From Euborellia annulipes (taxonomy: Eukaryota; Arthropoda; Insecta; Dermaptera; Anisolabididae), in contig JAKCPI010005698.1 of assembly GCA_023213315.1 (NCBI GenBank), forward strand, positions 62,001 to 126,000: DNA of 64,000 bases, written 5' to 3'. Below are positions 10,473 to 20,529 of this stretch, one piece after another. Both the position numbers and the translations under genes were made by a program. Positions within the stretch are counted from its first letter, which is position 1. Each line of letters starts with the position of its first letter. The notes under the pieces are model-generated. The model was not told the origin of the DNA. It made no database searches and worked only from the letters and a program-made list of their open reading frames with translations.

Positions 10473-10973
10473 CAGTGGTCTCCAAGGGCGGATACAAGGG
10501 GGGGGGGGGGGTAAAGGGGGTAATTACCACCCTTCCCGAGATAGAAACAAACTTTTTTTCGAAAAAAAATTTATTTTTAATGTAAAATTTTAAAAATTAA
10601 TACTTAAAAATTTGATTTGTAATTATATTCTGGCAAACAAGTACAGAATGCGCCTTTAAATTACCGAAATTAAGAAAAAAATAGTGTGCTGTGCGACCAG
10701 TCACACCAGATTACCCCGAGGGGCCGAGAAACACCTCTGGATCCGCCCTTGGTGGTCTCCAAACTTCATTTTACCTCCCATAAAGATTTTTAATCGTATA
10801 ACACCTCCCCCCTCATTTTAAAAAATAAAACAAACCGAAAATTTTTATTGCAAAAATTAATACAAACTATTGTATTTTGTATTATTTTATTTACAAACCT
10901 TCGCACTCGTTTAGAAAATTGCTAATAATCACGCCTCCCTAGGAAGGCGTGTCTCATGGTTTGGAAAACGCTG
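10473..10973. mobile_element. hAT element E, host of a second hAT
   Basis: The ends read CAGTGGTCTCCAAAC and, on the other strand, CAGCGTTTTCCAAAC, typical of hAT termini. It is split by hAT element D (10483-10751). I see no clean 8 bp duplication for E itself. It is non-coding. Confidence 0.65.
10483..10751. mobile_element. hAT MITE family D, copy 1
   Basis: A perfect 8 bp duplication GTGGTCTC lies at 10475-10482 and 10752-10759. The termini are CAAGGGCGGATACAAG and, on the other strand, CAAGGGCGGATCCAG. The interior carries a diverged P-hairpin, most clearly CTGTGCGACCAGTCACACC near 10689-10707. Other copies are at 29626-29883 and 56524-56799. Confidence 0.88.
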
Positions 10974-10984
10974 CTTTTTGAAAT

Positions 10985-11545
10985 CTAAAGTGTACTACTT
11001 GAAATGAACTATAGTAATTTTTCAAAAATTTTAATCTCATATTTGGATATTTTATAAACAATAGAGACCCCCTTATGAATTGAATTTATATGTAAATAAA
11101 TCCCCATATGGATTTAATTTGGCTCTATGGAAGGAAGAGCCAAAAAATGAATTGGAAAAATCTGAAATACTTCATCAGTAAAGTGAACTTCAAACAATTT
11201 TCACGAAAAATTTTACTAATATACTTTTTAAAGGGCATCTAAAAAATAATTGATTTATGAATTTTAAACAAAATCGCTGGAAAGGATTTTGAGAAAATCG
11301 AAAAAACTACATCAGTTAAGTACTAGTACTTTTTGGCCGATTTTGTTCAAAAGCTTATTCTCACGCCTCAAGGGGGTGCCTAACTTAAATATAAAATTTC
11401 AACCTCGTAGCTCATTTCCTTTATGCTTGAAAATGTCCACACACAGACAGACACAGACCAATTTGAGGGACCCACTTTTTTTGATCTCAGGGGAACTCAA
11501 AACATATTCATCAAATTCTCGACATCGAATTTTTGACATGATGAT
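10985..11545 (+). mobile_element. HMH repeat variant with an alternative 5' module
   Basis: From about 11185 this is normal HMH body ending near CATCGAATTTTTGACATG. In front of it, instead of a P-hairpin, lies a module with TACTTGAAAT and CCCCATATGGATTTAA followed by CTCTATGGAAGGAAG. The same module precedes HMH bodies at about 12087 and 29930-30110, so it is a recurrent variant. Confidence 0.65.
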
Positions 11546-11825
11546 GCAAAAACATGATGTATCCATGAGTGGGGGAAAGAAAGCACTAGTCCTTGGAATG
11601 TGAAGTGAGACTTCTTCAGTAATAACGGGAGCATTGACATTGAATCGAGCCTGACTATATTTTGTCTTCTCGCTGTCTGCGCCCCCGACCTACGTATATC
11701 AACTCCCTGAAATGACTCAACTCACCAGGTTGAGTCATAATGAAATGCAGCAATGACATGAAACTATTCGGAATGAATTAAATTATATTTAAACATGTAT
11801 TCTTGAAAATTTGCAATTACGCTAT

Positions 11826-11884
11826 AATAAAAATCTGACTGGTGGCACAGCACACAACTTTGTGTTCACACCAGATTTTTTTGT
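11826..11884 (+). mobile_element. Solitary short P-hairpin
   Basis: AATCTGACTGGTGGCACAGC to TTCACACCAGATTT: a P-hairpin with most of its inner stem deleted and no HMH body attached. Bases 11546-11825 show nothing recognisable. Confidence 0.6.
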
Positions 11885-12086
11885 GTTGATATATAATTAA
11901 TTTCCCCATTATTATTTCATTATAACTTCATTATCTTTTTTTTTTTTCTTAGGGATATTTTTAATGAATGATTCAAATGGTAAAAAATAATCTGGCCTTG
12001 ATTGACCTTCAATAATTTCAAGATAATCCCGTTGTATGAATAATTCTTATTTTAACAATTTAACAAATTCGGTAATAATCGAAATT

Positions 12087-12333
12087 AACATGCAAATCCC
12101 CATACGGATTTAACATTGCCTCTATGGAAGGAAGTACAGAAAAATGACTGAAAATCTGAAATAATATGGTACAACAGTAAAGTATACTTCAAACAATTTT
12201 CAGGACAAAAATGAGAATATACATTTTAAAGAGGATCTAAAAAATAATTGATTTATGAATTTTAATCAAAATCGTTAAAGCCAATTATTAAAAAATGAAA
12301 AAAAAACTGAAAAAGTACTAGTGCTAGTAGTCC
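12087..12333 (+). mobile_element. HMH variant, partial, abutting an inverted copy
   Basis: It starts with the CCCCATACGGATTTAA and CTCTATGGAAGGAAG module and runs through the HMH body to AGTACTAGTGC, where it joins a copy in the opposite orientation. Confidence 0.65.
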
Positions 12334-13156
12334 ATTCAAGAAAATTCGAGATTTTGAAGGATATACACGTTTTGAGGTTGCCTGAATTCAAAAAAGTGGT
12401 TTTCGCAACATGGTCTCTGTCTCTCTGTGTGTGTGTCTGTCTGGATTCAATTTAAAGCATGATGGATTTGGAGCTAGGAGGTTAAAATTTTATAATTAAG
12501 TTAGGCACCCACCTAGGACGTGACACGAAGCTTTTGAACAAAATCGGCCAAAAAGTACTAGTACTTTACTGATGTACTTTTTCAGTTTTTTTGAATTTTT
12601 TCAAAATTCGCTCCAACGATTTTTATTAAAATTCATAAATCAATTATTTTTTAGATGCTCTTTAAAATGTTTTTGGCATTGAAATCTTTCTTATGAAAAC
12701 CACTTTACTCTTGTACTTTATAGGAAAGATAGGAGAAATGGTTGCCATGGTAAAAAATATATATATATTTTTCTGTTTATAAATTTTACATTTCGTATAC
12801 CAAAAGTCGCGGGTTCGGACCCCAGCCAGTCCGATGATTTTATTTAAGCCATTTGGATATCAAATAGCATAAATAAGAATGCCTGGACTCCATATATATA
12901 TCGTAAATGTCTTATATGGCCTGAGTTGCCGAAAAGACTGTGTGAATGTGTGTGTGAGTGTGAGTGTGAATAAGAAAAGTGTGAATGTTTAAAAAAAAAA
13001 AAAAATTTACATTTTTTATTCAAATGTACCGTACTGTCGGAAACTAAATAAATCTCGACACAAAAAAACTAGTGTGACAAAAACAGAACACAACTTTTAG
13101 ATTACCAGAGGTAAGATAAAGTTGCGTGCTGTGCGACCAGTCACACCAGATTTTTT
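12334..13156 (-). mobile_element. HMH repeat, long copy split by a SINE
   Basis: It has the body, a GT microsatellite near 12427-12450 and a P-hairpin at 13064-13156, but lacks the terminal AT-rich hairpin. A 5'-truncated SINE sits at 12794-13015. Confidence 0.8.
12794..13015 (+). mobile_element. SINE family 1, 5'-truncated
   Basis: tRNA-derived SINE: box-B-like GGGTTCGGACCCC, then the ATTTAAGCCATTTGGATATC body, a GTGTGAGTGTGAG tail and a poly(A). It is flanked by TTTACATTT (12785-12793 and 13016-13024). It begins downstream of box A, so this copy is 5' truncated. Confidence 0.8.
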
Positions 13157-13799
13157 ATTTTGTAATTTTATACGGCTTTGGGGTAGAGGAGATGCCGAAC
13201 TCCTGAATACACAACTCTTTAGTATTATTTAATTTTTGGATGTTAAATAAAAAAAAAAATTCACAGCTATTGTTTTAACAATTTATAAATTATGATTCTG
13301 ATTATATATCTGAATAGAGTCATTAACCTTTTCAGGGTCAAAACGACCGCTTTCCACATGGTATATAAACAAAAAAAAAAAAAACAATGCAGAGAAATTA
13401 TGGAATTTGAGAGTTTAAATTAAAAATTGTGTGATTAAAAAAAAAATATGAATGGTGGAGGGGGGGGGGGGATCATGGGCAAATGAGCTTCTTTTATTCA
13501 TTTATTTTTTTTTTTTTGCTTTTAGCCTGGGCCCATCGCTCCAAACTACATACATTTTGTTTTTATTGTCAGCAAACTTCCATATCAATAGATAAATAAA
13601 ATACATACAATATAAAGTATAAGATAAATGTGCTAAAAATTTCATGTTGATATAAATATCAAAAAAAAAGTAATCTTTTATTAATTTAATTCAATGAAAT
13701 AAAAGTGTGAAGATGGAGTTATCGCCTTTTTAGAAAAGCAAATTACATTTGTTAAAATTTTATTCTAATTACGTGAGAAAAATACATTAAACTGGTTGA
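13157..13799. other. AT-rich stretch, no gene seen
   Basis: It contains poly(A), poly(T) and a short poly(G) tract near 13460. No domain or repeat terminus is recognised. Confidence 0.55.
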
Positions 13800-13809
13800 T
13801 TGTTGTCAA

Positions 13810-14386
13810 ATGTATTGTTAAGTCGTGAATTGTCTGGCGATGTCATGTCCCCCCCCCCCCTTCAAGCCGGCTGTCCGGTCCAGAACCGAGGGATGCTGCA
13901 CGACTTGGCAACGTTGTTTAATGGTGGGGGATATAGGAGAGGGGGCCATTCCCCTCGTCGGCGGCTGCCCGGCGGACTCCTCTCTCCTTTCAGCCCCAGC
14001 TTAGTCTAACGTTGTGCCTGCAAGGCAACGTTCCAACTCTAACCAGCATAAAATATATGACTCCACGTGTCTTCTATTGTACGATGACCACGACCACGAC
14101 CAATAAACTATCCAAGATGCCGGCTAAATGATCGATTCATGAACAGCCTCCACCGGGCGGTTTTCGATTTTGTTGCCACATTAGATCACCAACCGGTATG
14201 CGCTTCATGCCATTATCATCAACATTAGACTCTAGTACACGACAACGGCAGATATGCACCAGAAATTGGGCCCTTGCCCTTAAAGAGCGGAGGCGCGACC
14301 ACGCCCAACCCCCTAAGGCACCCGAGTCCAGGTGAGTGTCACCGACCCTAAACTAACCAGAGCCACGATAAACAAAAAAAAAAAAA
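13810..14386 (+). repeat. GC-rich unidentified repeat, possibly a retroelement 3' end
   Basis: Its composition contrasts sharply with the flanks and it ends in a poly(A) of about 13 bases, as a LINE 3' end would. The 69-codon frame at 13800-14009 is short and shows no domain. I do not recognise a reverse transcriptase, gag or rRNA in it. The boundaries are approximate and no target duplication was seen. Confidence 0.35.
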
Positions 14387-14506
14387 TCAACGCTCACTTC
14401 TTTCTTTCTTTCATATTTTTTTTGTTTTTTTTTTTATAACCAAGCACTATTTAGGCGGGATCTTCACACGCATGTGGTGTTGTTTTGAGAATGCATTTCT
14501 TATAAT

Positions 14507-14838
14507 ATGTCATTGTCACCGGGTACCGGCGAATTGAGAGGGGGACGATCAAAACACTTTTAAAAATTGTAAAAATTTGAAATTAAAAGTTTAAAACTCA
14601 CAAATAATTTCTCACCCTTTTATTCTAATTTTCATATTTTATTTATTTTAGATATAAATTAAACTATATTCTAGATGTGATTATTTATTTTTTTTTTTAT
14701 ATATGAAACAATTTTAATGGAAAGTTTGGTACATATTTTAAATTTAAAAATATGTCAAATCATTTTCCATCTTAAAAACAATAACAATAATCACATGTTG
14801 AAAATGCATGAGTAGACATAATTTTGCCAGTTACTGTA
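14507..14838. mobile_element. Mariner-like MITE, degenerate
   Basis: The right end read inward (ACAGTAACTGGCAAAATT, then ATGCATTTTC and ATGTGATT) matches the right end of the MITE at 16546-16739. The left end (GTCATTGTCACCGGGTACC) is only weakly similar. It is non-coding. Confidence 0.4.
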
Positions 14839-14938
14839 CATTGACAAAAACTCATTTAGTGAATTGAAATTATTAAATTTTAAATATATTATTTACTCAC
14901 CGGCAAAAAAAAGCAAGCCTTTGTTCCTTCTTCAAAAC

Positions 14939-15126
14939 CAGGGGTCGGCAACCCGCGACTCGCGAGGTGTATGCGGTCCAAATTGTGTAGCTCTTCAGCC
15001 TGTCAAAAATAAAATATAATAATTCTATTTAGTGTAAATAATGTTTATAAAATAAAGGTCTGATGATTTTTTAAAAATTATTTAAGGAAAATTGGCACTC
15101 TACTTAAAATAGGCTGACAACCCCTA
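14939..15126. mobile_element. hAT MITE
   Basis: The left end is CAGGGGTCGGCAACCC and the right end, on the other strand, AGGGGTTGTCAGCC. The flanks TTCAAAAC (14931-14938) and TTCTAAAC (15127-15134) match at seven of eight bases, fitting a hAT duplication. Confidence 0.7.
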
Positions 15127-15375
15127 TTCTAAACTACCTTAATGATACTGTACATGATTAAATATTTGATATGAAATATCTTATACATATAGATTTAACA
15201 TAAATCCATATACTTTTAATAAATAATTAGATTTAAATCGAACAAAGACAAAAATGTCGACATTTGTTTTTATTAACGCATATTTCTTTTTTACATTTTC
15301 GTTTTACAGTGATTGTTTTATTTGAAATTTTTATAAAATAAATTTTTAATTAATATTCACTAAATATATATGTCC

Positions 15376-15516
15376 GCGGGCTTGATGTAGAGGTTAACGT
15401 GCTGGCCTTGTATACCAAGGGTCGCGGGTTCGGCTCCCAGGCAGTCTTATGATTTTATTTATGGTGTGTGTGAGTGTGAGTGGGTAAAAAGTATGTTTAA
15501 AAAAAAATATGGCCTA
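15376..15516 (+). mobile_element. SINE family 1, near-complete head
   Basis: It carries a box-A-like TTGATGTAGAGGTTAACGTG, a box B GGGTTCGGCTCCC, the GTGTGTGAGTGTGAG tail and a poly(A). An 11 bp duplication TATATATGTCC lies at 15365-15375 and 15517-15527. The middle body is shortened relative to the copy at 42499-42760. Confidence 0.85.
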
Positions 15517-15527
15517 TATATATGTCC

Positions 15528-15874
15528 CACAAAGTGAATATCGATATATTTCTCTTTATTTATTTAATGTGATTAAAATGATTTGTATTTGTGTTTTAAG
15601 TTACTTTCAAAAGTATAAAATAATTAATATTAAATATATAAAATATAATATCTCTATCATACATTAGACTAAGTTTTCTTATAAAACAACAGTGTGTCGC
15701 TTTTTTTATACGCTGGGTTTAAAAAAATGTGATTGAACCCGACGAATTGCGGAAACTAAAATCAAAGGGTGGTCCAGAGGGGAAAATTATTAGATTATCC
15801 ACTAGACTTGATTATTTTATATCTAGTGTTCCGAAAATGCTTAATTTCAATAAAATTTGTGTACAAATTTTTTG
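15528..15874. other. AT-rich stretch, no gene seen
   Basis: The frames starting at 15729 and 15769 run into the hAT terminus at 15883 and show no domain. Confidence 0.55.
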
Positions 15875-15882
15875 TTGTAGAC

Positions 15883-16844
15883 CAGTGGTTCCCAACCTGG
15901 AGGCTATCGCCCCCAAGCGGGCGATTTGATTTTTCAGAGGGCAATAAATAAGCGGGGGGCGAAGAGTAATCATAGGGGGAAAATTATTAGTTTATAAAAA
16001 AAAAAATCAGAGAAAATATCCCATTTAAAAGATGGCCAGGATAGAAGAAAAAATTGTCATAAAAATAAAATATTATGAAGAATCCGATTCCAATCCTTAA
16101 TCGAAACTTCACTTTTGTTTCCTTTACTGAAAAAAAAGATCCATTTTTGAAATTTTCTTCATAAAAATAAAATTATTGTTAGATTTTTAAAAGATTTAGG
16201 TGGAGATAAATATTATAAATCTTCACTAATAGGCCTACTCCTCCTAATAGTGAGTAGTTTTCAAAATAAATTTTTGCCATTAATTGTGGTTAATTTTAGT
16301 TAATAATTAATAATACAATTTAAATAAAAAAAATTTCAACATTTCGGTCACTAATTCTACAGTTGTTGAATTTATTCACTTTGAAAAGAAAGCTTTATCT
16401 GAGGAATTTGATTTATTTTTAACTATGAAATAAAGTACTTTTTTTTGTTAAAAATTCTAAATCATGTTTTGTACGAAAATGCAGATGCAGATCACAGAAT
16501 CTATGAATTTGATTCAATTTGATCCATGTAAATTTTGTGTATGTACAGTGAGGTAAGTCCCACCCAAGCGTTTTTTACTTTGGATTATTTCATTGTTTAT
16601 AAAATATATTTTTTAATGGAAACTTTCATGGTTCAAACCTAGAAAATTTCTAATAAAGATTTTATTTTCTTCTATAAAAACAATCAAATAATCACAAGTA
16701 GAAAACGCATGGGTGGGACTTAATATTGTCGCTTACTGTTCAGCAGGTATAGTTCTGTTACATACAATTAAAATGAATAGGGGGCGATAGGTCTTAGTCA
16801 ACCTCAGAAAGGGGCGATGGGCCACAAAAGGTTGGGAACCACTG
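15883..16844. mobile_element. Non-autonomous hAT element, ~960 bp
   Basis: The termini are CAGTGGTTCCCAACC and, on the other strand, CAGTGGTTCCCAACC, an exact 15 bp inverted repeat of the well-known hAT type. The flanks TTGTAGAC (15875-15882) and TTTTAGAC (16845-16852) match at seven of eight. There is no transposase ORF; a smaller MITE is nested at 16546-16739. Confidence 0.88.
16546..16739. mobile_element. Mariner-like MITE nested in hAT
   Basis: The left arm has CAGTGAGGTAAGTCCCACCC. The right arm read inward has ACAGTAAGCGACAATATT then AAGTCCCACCCATGCG. Shared inner segments are AAGTCCCACCC, GCGTTTT and a CACAAGT/ACTTTGG-like end. The target duplication is unclear. Confidence 0.6.
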
Positions 16845-17040
16845 TTTTAGACCCTCGAAATTCCTTCCCAAAATTAACAAATGAAAAAAAAAAAATAAAC
16901 TTAAAATACGTCAAGTGGTTTCAGAGATAATATGAACAAAAAAAATTAAAATAATTATTATTCTCTAGTTGCTGAATTAAGTTTATATATTAATATTTAT
17001 TATAATTGCGTGGCTGTATATAAAATCGTTCGTAATAGGA

Positions 17041-17160
17041 AGAGGTTTGCAGCCAAATAAAAAGAGCCTCTATTATTAAATAAACTCTTTAATCCGGACG
17101 TTTCGGCATAGGTTTACTCTGCCATCATCAGCCTTCCAAGCTAGAAGTCATCAAACAAAA
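17041..17160 (-). mobile_element. Penelope-like 3' relic with hammerhead-like core
   Basis: On the minus strand CTGATGA (17125-17131) is followed by T, a stem GGCA/TGCC and GAAAC (17100-17104), then CGTCCGG and AT-rich sequence. Penelope-like elements are known to carry hammerhead motifs at their ends. The extra base between CTGATGA and the stem is seen in every copy of this window. Confidence 0.6.
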
Positions 17161-17214
17161 TATCTAGTTTTTGACTTTATATAAGCTTAAGTATGGATAA
17201 CAGGGAAGCTTTTA

Positions 17215-17345
17215 GCCCCCTGGCCCGTAACCCAGTGGTAGAGTTCTTGCCTCTTGTGTTAGAGTAAATTTATTAAATTGAATTGGCTACCAATCAATTG
17301 AAATTCTCTAAGTCTAAATGTCCCCAGATGCCGACCCCAACTTGC
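17215..17345 (+). mobile_element. SINE family 2, internally deleted
   Basis: A tRNA-like head (GTAACCCAGTGGTAGAGT) is joined to the family-2 body GGCTACCAATCAATTG and the tail AAATGTCCCCAGATGCCG. Better copies lie at 43419-43570 and 62508-62660, both on the minus strand. Confidence 0.55.
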
Positions 17346-17940
17346 TGTTATGAAATTTCAACGGAAATTTTTTATGGATCTCGGCATTTGGAGCCATTTA
17401 GACTCCATTCATTTATTAAAATTAATTGGTAGACAAATTTTATCGCTCAAAACGTTAGGAGAATTCCTTATTAGTTCCCTTATTTGTGTCAGAGCTTATT
17501 ATTATTATAAAATATTTTATTCGATTCAAGTTTCAAAAGGAGGAAGTACTTGCTAATAAAATTAAAATTTGTTAATTTGTATACTGGAGTCCTATTTCAA
17601 TTAGAATTTTTGAAAATAATATTAAATATCTTGTGTGACTGGACGCCGCAATCAAAATCTCGACATCGAATTTTTGACATGAATAAAATTTTTTTTCTGT
17701 TTTATGATTCTCCAGGGGCGGGGGGGGGGGGGGGGGGGGGGGTTCTCTTAATAGTTTATAATAGACAATATTGATAATTATTCGGAATAATCGTTAACCA
17801 AGTCACAAGTCTTTTCTTTGAGATGTAAAATAAATATGCTACTTTTGTTTTGAATCATTCATATTAACATAAAAATCTACAAATTTCAATTTTTTCAGTC
17901 CATTCATTAGATTTTATTTTTTATAAACTCTACTAAATAT
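17346..17940. other. No gene; HMH fragment and poly-G run
   Basis: Bases 17650-17690 carry the HMH segment AAATCTCGACATCGAATTTT. Bases 17716-17742 are an almost pure G run. The small frames here (17350-17774) show no domain. Confidence 0.55.
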
Positions 17941-18337
17941 TTAATGGCTGGATATATACTATGAAAGGATGTGGAAGTGCAAAAATAAAACACTCTCGAT
18001 TCTCTGTGAATGTTCAGACGTTTCGGACAAAATTTATTCGTCCATCCTCAGTGAACAATTCTATTGAGAGAGAGAGTTGAGCGCCTATAATTATACATAG
18101 TTGGTATTTAATTCTACTACGTATTCTATTTAATTAAATTATATGATGATATATGAGTTTAAAAGTCTTTATAATATTAAAATTTGATATTTTAATAGCC
18201 TATTAAATAGGTCTAATTACTCTCTCTCAATAGAATTGTTCACTGAAGATCGGCGAATACATTTTGCCCGAAACGCCTGAACATTCACAGAGAATCAAGT
18301 GTTTTATTTTTGGCTGCCTACACTTCCACACCCTTCA
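17941..18337. mobile_element. Inverted Penelope-like relic pair with two hammerhead-like cores
   Basis: The arms at about 17960-18078 and 18220-18337 are reverse complements. Each holds the core: minus strand CTGAGGA-T-GGAC...GTCC-GAAAC (18020-18051), plus strand CTGAAGA...GCCC-GAAAC (18243-18274). ACTAAATAT flanks both sides (17932-17940 and 18338-18346), a probable target duplication. Confidence 0.65.
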
Positions 18338-18346
18338 ACTAAATAT

Positions 18347-18689
18347 ATATATATTTTTTGTAAAACGACAAGATATCACACCGATCGATACTGGTTACAG
18401 ATAATAGGTGAGTTAATTCTGGGCAGATGAAGAGTTCTGAATGAGAGAGATAAAATTAGACATCTTTCTTATTTACATAAGGTCATTTCGAGTATTGATT
18501 TAAAAAAAAATTCTAATATGTAACAAGGGATTTTTTTTTATTTTTTTACTTTTTATTTGTTTGAAAAAATATGAAACATATAAATTGAAAATGAAGACTA
18601 ATATCAGTATTAAACGTTTTTAAATAAGTTACAAGATGTGGATTTTATAGCTGGATAATCGTTAATGTGTGAAGAAAAGAAAAGCAGCT
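18347..18689. other. AT-rich stretch, no gene seen
   Basis: No recognisable feature. Confidence 0.55.
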
Positions 18690-18760
18690 ATTAGACCCTC
18701 TATGCTGATGTTTTGGTTAAGACCATCCTCAGAGCTTGAGGCTGTCAATATAGGCATATA
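18690..18760 (-). mobile_element. Penelope-like relic, single degenerate core
   Basis: On the minus strand CTGAGGA (18726-18732) is followed by a short hairpin TGGT/ACCA and AAAAC in place of GAAAC. No inverted partner is seen nearby. Confidence 0.45.
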
Positions 18761-18998
18761 ATTAAATATTCAATCAATTGATTGGCTTGTATCAATATTA
18801 ATTTGTTTTCTTACTTATTATTCAATCAATAAACATATTAATTATATATTTTTAATCTAAATTCTATGATCACTATATACCTGTTCGTTAACGCAAGAGG
18901 GTAATTACCACTGTGCTTCAGCCCAAGGACCAGAAATTTTGTGATCTATCAGTAATTTACTCATGACATAATATTTTTTCTTTTTCTTCTCTTAGAGG

Positions 18999-19304
18999 AA
19001 AAAAATCTGGTGTGACTGTCGCACAGCACACAACTTCTCTTACCTTTGATAATCGAAAGTTGTGTTCTGTGCTTGTGTGTCTAACTTAAATATAAAATTT
19101 CCATCTCCTAGCCCAATTCTTTCATGCTTAAAGTTGAACACACACAGACAGACAGACAGACGATGTCGCGAAAACCACTTTTTTGGATTCAGGGAACATC
19201 AAAACGTGTATATCCACTAAAATCTCAACATCGATTTTTTGACATGAATCCAATACTTTCTCTCTATATATATTAACATATATAGAGGTAAGAGAAAGTA
19301 AAAA
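18999..19304 (+). mobile_element. HMH repeat with a large internal deletion
   Basis: The P-hairpin (18999-19075) is joined directly to the CTAACTTAAATATAAAAT segment. A GACA microsatellite and a complete terminal hairpin ending GGTAAGAGAAAGT follow. The two hairpins are kept although the middle is lost. Confidence 0.8.
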
Positions 19305-19940
19305 AAAAAAAACATTTCACATTTATTGTTATGATAATATCTATCTTTTTTATGGAATTTTATTTAAATATTTTGCATTTATTAATTAATTACTAGATAT
19401 AAATATCTTTCGTAATTAAATATTCATATTTTTTTTTTTTCATCTCCATATCTCAAACGTTTTAAATAATTCTCAGAGATTGTAGATTATTTTAAAATTT
19501 TAATAGATAAAATCTTCAGATTTGTTGATTATTTCGTATACGTCATTATAAATAAAATAAGAAATGAAATCCTTTTTTTTAGTGAGGAATATTTTTCAAC
19601 AGGAAAGGATAGCAATTCGAAAATAAACACAAAAAAAAAATGGAATTTTTTCTTAACGGTTGTCAGTGAGTGTAAATGAGAAATAGGGTCTGTCCCTCTG
19701 TCCTTTGCCTTTTGTCGAGGAATTTCCTCTCTTTAAAGCAGAAAGGTTCAAACAAACCCTAAAAGACTTTAATTTTGGAATTTGAATGTGTATGCGCCTT
19801 AAAATAAAAGTGATTTTTTCGCCTGTTGTGGGTAGAAAATTTCTGAAAGTTTATTTATTTGAGAGTAGAAAAACTGAAGTTGATAGAAAAGATCTATGTC
19901 AAAGATTTTGGTCAATGGAGTAGAATTCATGTAAAATTTA
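19305..19940. other. AT-rich stretch, no gene seen
   Basis: Homopolymer-rich DNA without credible ORFs or recognised repeats. Confidence 0.55.
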
Positions 19941-20220
19941 TCTCAGCCAAAAACATCGGAGATGCAAAAAGGGGCGCCTCGCATTATTTTTTGCCCAGCG
20001 TCGAGGTGAAATCAAAAAAATGCGCCTCGCTTTTCTGATTTATATAAAAGCGAGGAAATATTTTCACTTAAATAAAACCCCTACAGAATTTTATTTGTTT
20101 CATATATCCTCGCTTTTATATAAATCAGAAAAGCGAGGCGCATTTTTTTGATTTCACCTCGACGCTGGGCAAAAATAATGCGAGGCGCCCCTTTTGCATC
20201 TCCGATGTTTTTGGCTGAGA
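19941..20220. repeat. Foldback element with ~115 bp near-identical arms
   Basis: The arms 19941-20056 and 20107-20220 are reverse complements. By eye they differ only by two single-base length differences in A/T runs; the loop is 50 bp. The arms start TCTCAGCCAAAAACATCGG and carry CGCCTCGC-rich segments. There is no ORF and no second copy in the window. It would fold into a long hairpin if transcribed. Confidence 0.9.
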
Positions 20221-20336
20221 TTTCACTTCTTTTTGTGAAATATTGCATTTAAATATTATTTAATAATTTTTGTTTATTAAATATTAAGTTATCCCATGAA
20301 TAGATATTTTAATATGCATTCCAAACAGTAAAAAAT

Positions 20337-20529
20337 AAATACATCGTTTGGTATTAATACAAAACGATAAACATAGGATTTCCCTAAATTTTATAAAATT
20401 TTAGGTTTTTTATTTTTGTTATGTTGGTAGAATGTAAATACATCGTTTGGTATCCATTCAAAACGATAAACATAGGATTTTACCAAATTTTATAAAATTT
20501 TAGGATTTTTATTTTTGTTATGTTGGTAG
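20337..20529. repeat. Two-copy tandem repeat, ~99 bp unit
   Basis: Copies 20337-20435 and 20436-20529 both begin AAATACATCGTTTGGTAT and end TTTTTGTTATGTTGGTAG. Inside each, ATCGTTT and AAACGAT form a small hairpin. Confidence 0.85.

Noticed and set aside
13800..14009. 69-codon frame in a GC-rich segment
   Set aside because: It shows no domain, and the segment looks like a non-coding retroelement end with poly(A). I also considered rRNA but saw no recognisable rRNA core.
15376..15470. Possible tRNA gene (box A and box B)
   Set aside because: The body, tail, poly(A) and 11 bp duplications show a SINE; the cloverleaf is not complete. The same holds for the heads at 42700-42760 and 62580-62660.
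15729..15951. Two overlapping frames before the hAT element
   Set aside because: They cross the hAT terminus and change with its insertion; no domain is present.
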